From contig JALHSU010000134.1 of the NCBI GenBank assembly GCA_022865345.1, forward strand, positions 1 through 33,049: a stretch of DNA of 33,049 bases, read 5' to 3'. This DNA comes from Candidatus Zixiibacteriota bacterium (GTDB lineage Bacteria > Zixibacteria > MSB-5A5 > RBG-16-43-9). Positions 24,623-32,508 of the stretch are shown piece after piece (within the stretch, counting starts at the first letter, position 1; each line of letters begins with the position of its first letter). A program made the position numbers and the translations under genes. Under the pieces are notes generated by a model. That model was not told where the DNA came from. It saw only the letters and a program-made list of their open reading frames with translations, and ran no database searches.

Positions 24623-26506
24623 ATGCTTTCACTGAGACATTTTCTAGTAATAACAGTGCTGACAACAGCAGTCTTACCATGCTCTCGAGTCTGTGCTCAG
24701 AATGTATACTATTATTCTTACGAGGTGAAGAAACCCTTAGCGCTTTCACAAGAGAAGGTTACTATCAAGTTCTTGCCAACAATGACCCAAGACAGCGTAA
24801 ACAATTTTATTTTCTCCGAGGCCGCCTTTGACCAAAATGTGGAACCAGAACCAACAATGGAAGACTTTTTGGTCCTGCATGTTTTACCGGGTACCGATAT
24901 TGAAAGTTTGATTCAAAAACTCAGAGCGAAGAGTGAAGTCGTCATGGCAAATCCCGTTTACTCGACGTTAGACCCTATGGAATGTCTCGTTACAGATCAG
25001 TTCGTTGCTCAATTTTATCCTTCGGTGTCCCGTTCCTATATCGACAGCCTGAACGTTGAACATGGGGTTATCATCGTCGATTCAATACCGGACTTTCCCA
25101 ATTTTTTCATCTTGAAGCTTACTGGCTCTATTGATAAAGATGTGTTACAAACTGCTAATAAGTACAATGAAGATTTGTCCACCTATTATTCACACCCTGA
25201 TTTCATAATAGAGATCGTCTTGACCTCGTTTACTCCCAACGATTCATTTTTTCAGCATCAGTGGAATTATGAAAACACGGGCCAGATTGGTGGAAAGATC
25301 GATGCGGATATAGATGCTCCTTTAGCCTGGGAAATATGCAAAGGCAATGCAGATTTGCCAATTGCTGTTATCGACGATGGAGTCGAGCTGCATGAGGATT
25401 TGCCTAACTTGGCACAGGGATATGATGTTGTAGGATATAATACTTTTCACCCACAAGAAGACTGGGACCCGACGCCCGGTGATTATTGCGCACATGGACA
25501 AATTTGTGCCGGTCTTATTGCCGCTACCCAAAACAATTCCCTTGGAATATCAGGTTTGGCTCCCCTTTGCCCAATAGTTCCAATTAAGAACTCTGATGAC
25601 TCTATGTGCTACCCGTGGAGGTTTACTACACAAGTGGTTACAGCTTTCGCTATGGCAGGAGCCTTGGGTGCGAAAATAGCAAGTAACAGTTGGATAATAA
25701 CCACTTGCGACTCCACGCCTTGGCCAGATATAATCGAAGCGATTAATTTCTTCATCCGTCCAAAACCTTCCAATCCTGAAGGAGGCGTAGTGGTGTTCTC
25801 AACTGGCAACTTCGGAGGTTGTATATTCTTCCCCGCTAATATGGACTCCGTAATAGCAGTTGGTGCTTCAGACAGTCTGGACAGATACTGGTCTTATAGC
25901 TCCTACGGACCTCAATTGGCGGTGTTAGCGCCAAGTGGATATATTAATCTTGAAGGAGATATATGGAGTACGGATCTTATGGGAGCAAGAGGTTATAACC
26001 CTCATTTCCCAGGTCCTGCGAATGTAAATTATACTGCCAGATTTGGTGGGACTTCAGCAGCATGCCCTCAAGTGGCAGCGACTGCAGCCTTAATAAAGGC
26101 ACAATGGTGGCGTCTCTATCCCGCTCTTCCTTGTTCCAGCTATCAGGTAAAGGAAATAATTGAAAAATCCGCTGAAGACTCCTGTTACCTTTTTCAAGCC
26201 GGCGGTCCAGATACTACTGAATGTTTCAGCCTGCGTTATGGTTATGGTAGGCTGAACGCCTTTCGCGCGCTTTTGGCCATCAGTCGTGGAGATGCGAATA
26301 ACGATAAATCTCTAACTGTGGGGGATGTAACCTATCTGGTAAACTTTTTATTTAAGCATGGTCCGATACCGGTTCCGGTTGTAGAAATGGGGGACGCAAA
26401 TTGCGATGGGAGTGTTACTGTTGCTGATGTGGTGTATCTAAATGCTTATCTCTTTCGAGGGGGACCGAAACCAAAAATTTGCTATAAATATCCCCACAAC
26501 TATTAA
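24623..26506 (+). CDS. Secreted S8 subtilisin-like protease with C-terminal dockerin pair
   Basis: The 627 residues comprise a signal peptide (about 1-25), an N-terminal pro-region to about 205, and a subtilase domain with Asp251 (AVIDDGVELH), His291 (CAHGQICAGLIAA), Asn396 (STGNFGG) and Ser478 (GGTSAACPQVAATAA). After a short link come two dockerin-type Ca-binding repeats, GDANNDKSLTVGDVTYLVNF (556-575) and GDANCDGSVTVADVVYLNAY (590-609). The family consensus around the His and Ser is HGTHVAG and GTSMAAP; here HGQICAG and GTSAACP deviate, with cysteines at 289, 295 and 481. The ATG follows AGGAGGTG. A dockerin implies a cohesin partner or a Ca-stabilised tail; no cohesin is in this window. 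Confidence 0.9.
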   Translation: MLSLRHFLVITVLTTAVLPCSRVCAQNVYYYSYEVKKPLALSQEKVTIKFLPTMTQDSVNNFIFSEAAFDQNVEPEPTMEDFLVLHVLPGTDIESLIQKLRAKSEVVMANPVYSTLDPMECLVTDQFVAQFYPSVSRSYIDSLNVEHGVIIVDSIPDFPNFFILKLTGSIDKDVLQTANKYNEDLSTYYSHPDFIIEIVLTSFTPNDSFFQHQWNYENTGQIGGKIDADIDAPLAWEICKGNADLPIAVIDDGVELHEDLPNLAQGYDVVGYNTFHPQEDWDPTPGDYCAHGQICAGLIAATQNNSLGISGLAPLCPIVPIKNSDDSMCYPWRFTTQVVTAFAMAGALGAKIASNSWIITTCDSTPWPDIIEAINFFIRPKPSNPEGGVVVFSTGNFGGCIFFPANMDSVIAVGASDSLDRYWSYSSYGPQLAVLAPSGYINLEGDIWSTDLMGARGYNPHFPGPANVNYTARFGGTSAACPQVAATAALIKAQWWRLYPALPCSSYQVKEIIEKSAEDSCYLFQAGGPDTTECFSLRYGYGRLNAFRALLAISRGDANNDKSLTVGDVTYLVNFLFKHGPIPVPVVEMGDANCDGSVTVADVVYLNAYLFRGGPKPKICYKYPHNY

Positions 26507-26529
26507 TAAGATTAAACCCTTTTTTCGAA

Positions 26530-26562
26530 AAAACCGGGATTCACAAAAAGCCCGGTTTTTTT
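26530..26562 (+). terminator. Intrinsic terminator after the S8 protease gene
   Basis: Stem AAAACCGGG (26530-26538) and CCCGGTTTT (26551-26559) with a 12-base loop, running directly into a T-run ending at 26562. It lies 24 bases after the stop codon and closes the propeller-S8 transcript. Confidence 0.85.
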
Positions 26563-26603
26563 GTATTTACCGATGAATTTGGTGTTTCAATCCCAAAAAC
26601 CTC

Positions 26604-26631
26604 TTGCCATTTAGAGAATACAAATTATATT
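26604..26631 (+). promoter_or_regulatory. Candidate sigma-70 promoter for the parvulin-type folding factor
   Basis: TTGCCA (26604-26609), 16 bases, then TATATT (26626-26631). The predicted start is about 50 bases before the ATG at 26689, just after the upstream terminator. Confidence 0.5.
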
Positions 26632-26688
26632 AGTCATCCGTATAAATATATGGTTTTTCAAAAGATATAAAAAAGGAGAGAAACTTTT

Positions 26689-28488
26689 ATGATGAAGACA
26701 ATGCGCAAGATGACCCGCTCAATTTTGTGGATAGTGATTGCCGCCTTTGTGGGAACCATAGTCTTTGCCTGGGGGATGGAGTTCACTTCAAGAAAATCAA
26801 AACAGGGGGTCATCGCGGTGATAAACGGAAAAGATATACCTTACCAGTCGTTCCAGTATCTATATGAGCAGAAGCTGAGGGATGCAGAGAAAAAGTCCGA
26901 CGAGGTCACTGACCAGGTAGCTAAAGACCTGAGAGATCAAGCCTGGTCAGAGTTGGTTGACCAGACCCTTCTCGCCCAGGAGGTGAAGAAAAAAGGGATA
27001 GTCATTACCAACAAGGAGCTTTACGAGTTTATGAAAAGATTCCCACCCAAGGAGATAATGGAAAGCGAGGGTTTCCAGACCAATGGAAAGTTCGATTACA
27101 ACAAATACCTGCAGGCCCTGACCGACCCAAGAGTGCCCTGGGGTCAAATAGAAGGGCTGATCAGGAACCAGCTCATGGTTGGCAAACTGCAGGAGAGCAT
27201 AATCGGCTCAATTCGCATAAATGACCAGGAGGTCTACAGAAAATATGTGAATGATAACCAGAAAGTCAGGGTGAATTATATCTTCGTCCCCACTACAGAG
27301 TTTCCTGCCTCGGGTATAAAACTCGACCAGTCAGAAATTCAAAAATACTATGACGAAAATAAAGATAAATTCAAGATGACAGAAAGGGCGATCTTGAGAT
27401 TCGTGGAATTTCCCAAAGCCCCTTCTAAGGAGGATGAAGAGAAGACGAAATCGAGACTTGTGGAGATCCGGGACCTGGCTCTAAAAGGGGAGGATTTCGC
27501 TGGATTGGCAAAAGAGTATTCTGAGGACCAAGCCACCAAAAAGAATGGAGGAGATTTAGGCTGGTTTAGAAAAGGATCAATGAAGAAGTCGTTTGATGAA
27601 GTTGCCTTTACCTTAAAACCGGGTGAGATCTCTGAGCCAGTGAAGACAGAGTATAGCTTCTACCTGATAAAGCTACTGGATAAAAGAAAAACTAAGGAAG
27701 GAGAAGAGATTCACGCCAGCCATATTGCATTAAAAGTAGCCCCTTCTGAGGTGACTTTTAACAAAATCAAAAGCAGGATAGATGAATTTTTGCTAAAAGC
27801 CAGAAAGATGGGTTTCGATAAGGCTGCGGCTGAAGAAAAACTTGACGTCAAGGAAAGCGGGATGTTCATTAAAGGTAGTTTTATTCCCGATTTAGGCTTT
27901 TCAGCAGAGGCAAACAAATTCGCCTTCGAGAACAAACCTGGTAAGATTAGCGATCCGATAGAATCTCAGGTTTTCTACTACGTAGTACAGGTAAAGGAGA
28001 GGAAACCGGCGGGGATACCTCCTCTCTCTGATGCTGAGCCTTTTGTCAAACAGGCTCTTTTGAATAAGAAACAATACGAATTGGCTTATCAGAAAGGCAC
28101 CAAAATCTACGAAGAGATAAAGAAGGGCAAGGATTTCAAAAAAGCAGCAGAAGAAAACAACGAAAAAGTCATGGACTCAGGCGAGTTTTACAGGAGTTCT
28201 TACGTTTCCGGAGTAGGTCAAATCCCGGAGTTTGCCGGTACTGCTTTTGCCTTAAATGAGAAGGGCCAGGTTTGCTCACCAGTTGAATTGACCACAGGGA
28301 CTTATATATTACAACTGGTATCGAAATCTGCAGTTAACGATAGCCTTTATCAGACTCAAAGCGATTCTCTTAAGGTCAACCTGCTGCGTAGAAAACAATA
28401 TGATTTCTATACTCAGTGGTTTGACAACCTGAAAAAGAACGCCAAGATACAGGATTTCCGCGACCAGTATTATAAAGAGACCTATTAA
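26689..28488 (+). CDS. Membrane-anchored SurA/PpiD-type peptidyl-prolyl isomerase (foldase)
   Basis: Predicted periplasmic chaperone for exported proteins. The 599 residues have one N-terminal membrane anchor (about 12-29), then a SurA_N/PpiD-like helical domain (about 40-195) starting VIAVINGKDIPYQSFQYLY. A parvulin (rotamase) domain follows (about 230-333) with FAGLAKEYSEDQATKKNGGDLGWFRKG, GEISEPVKTEYSFYLIKL. Two further degenerate parvulin-like copies follow (about 340-437, PGKISDPIESQVFYYVVQV, and about 470-545, GQVCSPVELTTGTYILQLV). A basic C-terminal helix closes it. The PpiD-like anchor-plus-N-domain suggests inner-membrane attachment. AGGAG lies about 10 bases before an ATGATG. Exact paralogue (PpiD, PrsA or SurA) is uncertain. 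Confidence 0.88.
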   Translation: MMKTMRKMTRSILWIVIAAFVGTIVFAWGMEFTSRKSKQGVIAVINGKDIPYQSFQYLYEQKLRDAEKKSDEVTDQVAKDLRDQAWSELVDQTLLAQEVKKKGIVITNKELYEFMKRFPPKEIMESEGFQTNGKFDYNKYLQALTDPRVPWGQIEGLIRNQLMVGKLQESIIGSIRINDQEVYRKYVNDNQKVRVNYIFVPTTEFPASGIKLDQSEIQKYYDENKDKFKMTERAILRFVEFPKAPSKEDEEKTKSRLVEIRDLALKGEDFAGLAKEYSEDQATKKNGGDLGWFRKGSMKKSFDEVAFTLKPGEISEPVKTEYSFYLIKLLDKRKTKEGEEIHASHIALKVAPSEVTFNKIKSRIDEFLLKARKMGFDKAAAEEKLDVKESGMFIKGSFIPDLGFSAEANKFAFENKPGKISDPIESQVFYYVVQVKERKPAGIPPLSDAEPFVKQALLNKKQYELAYQKGTKIYEEIKKGKDFKKAAEENNEKVMDSGEFYRSSYVSGVGQIPEFAGTAFALNEKGQVCSPVELTTGTYILQLVSKSAVNDSLYQTQSDSLKVNLLRRKQYDFYTQWFDNLKKNAKIQDFRDQYYKETY

Positions 28489-28494
28489 GAACTT

Positions 28495-28521
28495 GTAGGG
28501 ACGGGTTTACCCCGCCCCTAC
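28495..28521. repeat. Palindrome GTAGGGACGGG...CCCGCCCCTAC after the foldase gene
   Basis: Eleven-base arms with one mismatch, six bases after the foldase stop codon. It has the GTAGGG/CCCTAC rim of the interspersed palindrome family. It may form a transcript end, although no T-run follows. Confidence 0.5.
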
Positions 28522-28565
28522 CATTTTCAATTACAAAAGTTATAGGGGTTCAAATTTTTGAAACC

Positions 28566-28979
28566 CTACTTTTTTCTAAAACCTATTTTCCTCTCAACTT
28601 CAACAGGAAATGTATAATTTTGGTAACATTTAATTTTATTTGGGTCATAAGGACAACTGTTTGGAGTATTAGCAGGGTCCAGCACCAAATCTAAAGTCCC
28701 GGACTCAGGAAAAGCTCCTTTAGAAAATTTTTCTTCAAAAAGTCTTCGTGCATATTCACAAAGAACTTTCTCCAAGTCATTGTTTGAAAATCGCCAAATG
28801 ACCTTTTGTGGACCAGAACAAAAAATATTTACTTGATAAATTTTTCTATATTGTTTTTCTTCAGACTGATTTATCTTTTCCGCAGGAATAGTCTCAATTT
28901 GCATACGATATTCTACATTAGACGACCAGGATGGCGTAATATTAAGAAATTCTTTTATCAAGCATTTATATTGTCTCAT
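28566..28979 (-). CDS. Hypothetical protein, 137 residues
   Basis: I do not recognise this protein. It is a plausible gene because the ATG is preceded by a good AGGAG at seven-base spacing and because the frame has no rival. The product is soluble, has no signal peptide or membrane segment, and contains five scattered cysteines. Part of it (QVNIFCSGPQKVIWRFSNND) suggests a small beta-sheet. Its codons are noticeably more AT-rich than those of its neighbours, which hints at separate origin. It sits alone between two palindromes (28495-28521 and 29009-29036). Confidence 0.6.
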   Translation of the reverse strand: MRQYKCLIKEFLNITPSWSSNVEYRMQIETIPAEKINQSEEKQYRKIYQVNIFCSGPQKVIWRFSNNDLEKVLCEYARRLFEEKFSKGAFPESGTLDLVLDPANTPNSCPYDPNKIKCYQNYTFPVEVERKIGFRKK

Positions 28980-29008
28980 TTATTTCTCCTATTAATACCT
29001 GTGAACAG

Positions 29009-29036
29009 GTAGGGGCACAGCATGCTGTGCCCCTAC
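29009..29036. repeat. Perfect 28-bp palindrome GTAGGGGCACAGCA/TGCTGTGCCCCTAC
   Basis: Fourteen-base arms with no loop, lying between the hypothetical gene and the transglutaminase stop codon at 29046. It shares the GTAGGGGC rim with 501-524 and 5744-5805. Confidence 0.6.
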
Positions 29037-29045
29037 AGATTTTTC

Positions 29046-30707
29046 TTATTTCTTAGGCTGGCAGGTTTTTGCTGATTCGATCCGCTCCTGTTCGGAAAGT
29101 TGTTGTTCTGATAATGGTAACCATTCACCGATATGCTCAGCAAAAACTTTGCATTTACCAGAAGAAGTCCAGGTCTCATTTGAATTGTAATTCCACTCTA
29201 AATACTCTGAGCCTCCACCTCCCACAGTAGTGATCAAATAGCGATTAGCCAAATTCCCGAAATAAGCTGCCTGGGCTTCAGGCGAGGGCTGATCTCCTCC
29301 AGAAGGGTCTACCGGAATCCAGCCGTAATTGGGAAGATAGACTTCGCACCAGCGGTGAAAAACATCATCCGTTGAAGCATCATCCCCCCGTAGGGCCACT
29401 GAGCCTTGATACCTTGCAGGAATACCGGCAGCCCGACACAGAGCGATGAAGACAAAGCTGTATTCAGAACAGGAGCCGGTCCCTCTTTTTAAGACGGTTG
29501 GCGCGATATTCCAGCCTCCAACCAATTCATAACGCATCTTATCCTGAACATAATCATAAATCTTCCGGGCAATCCAGTAGGGGTTTTTCTCATCACCAAT
29601 TGCCTCAGCCGCAGACTTTTGAATGAAAGGATCAGAGATCGAGTATTTGGTATCATCCACTAAATATTTTTCCTTTATCTCTTTGGGTATATCTTTTAGA
29701 CTCCCCACTTTTTCAGGAAAAATAAAGTACTTGGTCGAATAAAGTTTAGCTTTGACTTTCATCGAAGCAGTTACAAATTCTGTGGCTTTCACTTCTTTAT
29801 AATGATAATGTGCCACCTTCTGCCCCCACCTGTCAGTGAGAATGTCTGAAGGTTCAGGCATAAACTCTATTTTACCTATTATTTTCTGATTATCCAGGTC
29901 CTGGGGGATGGCTAAATAGATGTCCAAATCCTCTAAGGTTCCGGGACCATAATTTCTCACCTGATTGGTATACTCCAGAGCTTCTAACTTTTCATTTGTG
30001 CAGACTAGCTTGTCTTTGTCTCCGATTTTGATCTTGTAAATTTTGTCTGTCTGATAATCCACATTCCAGAGGTTTTTACCATCCCAGGCAAGGCCCCGGG
30101 CATAAGGACCAGGCGCATCGAAGAATAGGATAACCTCTCCCTTATCAGGCGTAACCATATAAATCTTGTTAGACGTCCTGTCAGAAACCCAGAGATATTT
30201 GCCATCAAAAGCTAATCCCTGAATGTCTGATGATGGAGCAGGGATAGTGGTAATGGTTGTTCCGTCTTCAGTGCTTATTTTATTTATCTCCCTGGCCAAA
30301 TTATCCGCCACCCATAAAAACTTTCCATCCCAGGCTAAAGCTTTGGGACTGGACGAAGGAGAGGGAATAGTCTTCAAGGCTATCCCGGTCTGGGGGTTAA
30401 CTTTGAAGATCAGATTCTCTTCATTGTCCAGACACCAGAGATATTTCCCGTCCCAGGCTAAGCCTACGGGCTGGTAACCTGGAGCTGAAATTGTCTTACT
30501 GACTGTGCCATCTTCCGGTTTTATTGCATAGAGCGAATCAGTTTTTCGATCAGCCACCCATAGATTTTTTCCACAGAAGACCACACCAGTGGGGCAGGGT
30601 GCCGGGGTGGCGAAGGAAGTATCCACCTCTCCAGTATAGGCAAAAACCTCAATCCAGGAGAAAACCAGCCAAGCCAAAGTCAACGAAACAATGATGTTTT
30701 TTTTCAT
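29046..30707 (-). CDS. Exported beta-propeller--transglutaminase-like protein
   Basis: Start placed at the second ATG (30707), where GGAGG lies five bases upstream; the ATG at 30719 overlaps that site. Numbering from 30707, a signal peptide (about 1-23) precedes four or five propeller repeats of about 42 residues (about 36-228), each with GLAWDGKxLWVxD (for example GLAWDGKYLW, ALAWDGKFLWVAD). A middle region follows (about 240-360), then a transglutaminase-core domain (about 370-475) with Cys413 in GTGSCSEYSFVF, His451 in VFHRWCEVYLPNYGW and Asp467 in PVDPSGG. The Cys-His-Asp triad is intact. Many bacterial family members are proteases or amide hydrolases rather than crosslinkers, so the reaction is open. 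Confidence 0.88.
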   Translation of the reverse strand: MKKNIIVSLTLAWLVFSWIEVFAYTGEVDTSFATPAPCPTGVVFCGKNLWVADRKTDSLYAIKPEDGTVSKTISAPGYQPVGLAWDGKYLWCLDNEENLIFKVNPQTGIALKTIPSPSSSPKALAWDGKFLWVADNLAREINKISTEDGTTITTIPAPSSDIQGLAFDGKYLWVSDRTSNKIYMVTPDKGEVILFFDAPGPYARGLAWDGKNLWNVDYQTDKIYKIKIGDKDKLVCTNEKLEALEYTNQVRNYGPGTLEDLDIYLAIPQDLDNQKIIGKIEFMPEPSDILTDRWGQKVAHYHYKEVKATEFVTASMKVKAKLYSTKYFIFPEKVGSLKDIPKEIKEKYLVDDTKYSISDPFIQKSAAEAIGDEKNPYWIARKIYDYVQDKMRYELVGGWNIAPTVLKRGTGSCSEYSFVFIALCRAAGIPARYQGSVALRGDDASTDDVFHRWCEVYLPNYGWIPVDPSGGDQPSPEAQAAYFGNLANRYLITTVGGGGSEYLEWNYNSNETWTSSGKCKVFAEHIGEWLPLSEQQLSEQERIESAKTCQPKK

Positions 30708-30737
30708 ATAAGCCTCCATTTAAATTTTCTAAATTTT

Positions 30738-30765
30738 AAAATATCTATTAAATTTTAAGAGTCAA
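30738..30765 (-). promoter_or_regulatory. Candidate promoter for the propeller-transglutaminase gene
   Basis: On the minus strand TTGACT (30760-30765), 16 bases, then TATTTT (30738-30743), about 25-30 bases before the GGAGG and the start at 30707. It lies in a very AT-rich tract, which raises the chance of a false match. Confidence 0.4.
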
Positions 30766-30858
30766 GAAATTAAAATAAGAATTTTCATTATGGAATTTAT
30801 ACCTCCAGTGTAGGGATGCGGTCTTGACCCAACCAAAGTTGGGGCACTCAAAGAGAAA

Positions 30859-30885
30859 ACCCCGGCTTCAGAGTGAAACCGGGGT
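30859..30885 (-). terminator. Intrinsic terminator after gdhA
   Basis: Stem ACCCCGG/CCGGGGT (30859-30865 and 30879-30885) with a 13-base loop. On the minus strand the stem is followed by TTTTCTCTTT. It lies about 30 bases past the gdhA stop. The opposite strand has only TATTTTAT after the stem, so any rightward activity would be weak. Confidence 0.7.
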
Positions 30886-30915
30886 ATTTTATATCTTCCT
30901 GTCCTTTTCAACGGA

Positions 30916-32172
30916 TCATGGGAAAATCCCTCTTTTTTGTAGGGCAGTAGCCACTTTGTTCACTGCTAACATCATTGCCCCGTTCCTCATGTCCACTTTC
31001 TTCTCTCTGGAGAAATCCCAGACCTCTGCAAAACTCTTGGACATCACCTCTTCGAGTTTTTTATTCACCTCCGCCTCATTCCAGAAAAAGGATTGCAGGT
31101 CCTGAACCCATTCGAAATAAGAGCAAGCCACGCCACCAGCATTGGCTAAGATATCCGGAATCACAATGGTTCCCTTTTCGGATAGAATCTTATCCGCCTC
31201 CGGCGTAGTCGGTCCGTTGGCTCCTTCGGATATTATCTTGGCTTTTACGTTTTTAGCATTTTTCTCAGTTATCTGTCCCTCTAAAGCAGCTGGAACAAGA
31301 ACATCGACGTCCAGAGTCAGAAGCTTCTCTGAGGTTATCTCCTCAGCCCCTTTTTCGCTGTAACCTTTGAGCAGATGATTCTTGGAGGTCTCAACATACT
31401 TATTGATTACTTTGATATTCAAACCATTGGGGTTATAAAATCCGGTGGAGACATCGTTCACTGCAACTATCTTGCAGCCTTCCTGCTCCAAAAGGGTGGC
31501 CGAGATCGAGCCAACATTACCATAACCCTGAACCGCAACCGTACATTTCTTGATATCCTTTTTCAACCTCTTCAGAAGTTCGCGAGTGCAGATCATGACT
31601 CCCCTGCCAGTCGCTTCCTTTCTTCCGAGGGAACCTCCTAACTCGATCGATTTCCCGGTGACCACACCCGGTGCGCAGTAACCCTTGAACATACTGACCG
31701 TATCCATCATCCAGTCCATGGTAGAAGGTCCGGTGTTCACATCCGGAGCCGGTATATCTTTTTCCGGGCCGATCAAGGGCAAAATCATAACTGTAAACCT
31801 GCGGGTCATCCTGCGAACCTCTGCCTCGGACATCTTAAATGGATCGACCTTTATTCCTCCCTTACCTCCACCATAAGGGAGATTTACCACTGCACATTTC
31901 CAGGTCATCCAGGCGGCTAAGGCTTTTACCTCATCTATGGTAACATCCTGATGATACCTTATACCACCTTTGCACGGTCCCCTGACACTGCTGTACTGAA
32001 CCCGGTATCCAGTAAAGACCTCAATCCTGCCGTCGTCCATAACTACAGGCACTGAGACCTCCAGGGCTCTTTCCGGCTGGCTGAGGACTTTCAGGATACC
32101 TTTATCCAGCTTCAACTTGGCGGCTGCATCTTTCAACTGTTGAGTCGCCATTTCGAACGGGTTAACACTCAT
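30916..32172 (-). CDS. gdhA: Glutamate dehydrogenase (Glu/Leu/Phe/Val dehydrogenase family)
   Basis: Cytoplasmic NAD(P)-dependent enzyme interconverting glutamate and 2-oxoglutarate plus ammonia. The 418 residues show the substrate domain with Lys68 (PCKGGIRYH), Lys92 and the catalytic Lys104 (PYGGGKGGIKVDP), Asp144 in PEKDIPAPDVNTG, and the Rossmann motif VQGYGNVGS (214-222), then ISEGANGPTTPEAD and DILANAGGV. The length and NAD-fold suit the hexameric type of about 420 residues, not the 450-residue enterobacterial class. Cofactor preference cannot be read with certainty. The ATG is preceded by GGAGG and a near-consensus promoter. Confidence 0.95.
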   Translation of the reverse strand: MSVNPFEMATQQLKDAAAKLKLDKGILKVLSQPERALEVSVPVVMDDGRIEVFTGYRVQYSSVRGPCKGGIRYHQDVTIDEVKALAAWMTWKCAVVNLPYGGGKGGIKVDPFKMSEAEVRRMTRRFTVMILPLIGPEKDIPAPDVNTGPSTMDWMMDTVSMFKGYCAPGVVTGKSIELGGSLGRKEATGRGVMICTRELLKRLKKDIKKCTVAVQGYGNVGSISATLLEQEGCKIVAVNDVSTGFYNPNGLNIKVINKYVETSKNHLLKGYSEKGAEEITSEKLLTLDVDVLVPAALEGQITEKNAKNVKAKIISEGANGPTTPEADKILSEKGTIVIPDILANAGGVACSYFEWVQDLQSFFWNEAEVNKKLEEVMSKSFAEVWDFSREKKVDMRNGAMMLAVNKVATALQKRGIFP

Positions 32173-32249
32173 GGTTTAACCTCCAGATATTTGTTTGTAA
32201 AAACATCCATTCGCCTTCTATTCCAGAAAGCTTGTGAAATTTGTAACAA

Positions 32250-32278
32250 ATAATAATAGGTTAATGTTTTAATGTCAA
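32250..32278 (-). promoter_or_regulatory. gdhA sigma-70 promoter
   Basis: On the minus strand TTGACA (32273-32278), 17 bases, then TATTAT (32250-32255). The predicted leader is about 70 bases, ending in GGAGG before the ATG. Confidence 0.7.
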
Positions 32279-32508
32279 TTATTTTTTCTAGTAAAAATTA
32301 GTTTTTTGGGGATTTCGGAGTGCAAACCCTTAGGTTTACCCTGATATTGCTATGCCATAGGCAGATCTGCCTATGGAGTAATTTTTACTCCAGTTAATGT
32401 AGTTGCCCAATTCATGGTGCATTTTTGGCTCGATAAATCGAGCAACAACAGTCTTACGAGAGATTTTCGAAATTCGATGATAAATCTGGGGGAACAGTCA
32501 AAACGGGG
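32279..32508. other. Gene-free spacer between gdhA promoter and atpC, with hairpins
   Basis: No gene is present. It contains a perfect palindrome CCATAGGCAGA/TCTGCCTATGG (32355-32376), a hairpin GGAGTAA-TTT-TTACTCC (32375-32391), and GCTCGAT-AA-ATCGAGC (32430-32445). They lie downstream of the atpC stop. None has a clean terminator T-run on the minus strand; the middle hairpin is the likeliest to end atpC transcripts. Confidence 0.45.

Noticed and set aside
24483-24749. 88-codon leftward open frame over the propeller/S8 junction
   Set aside because: It is antisense to two genes with good start signals and has no homology-like features.
30824-31641. Rightward open frames over gdhA
   Set aside because: They are shadows of gdhA, whose motifs are complete on the minus strand.
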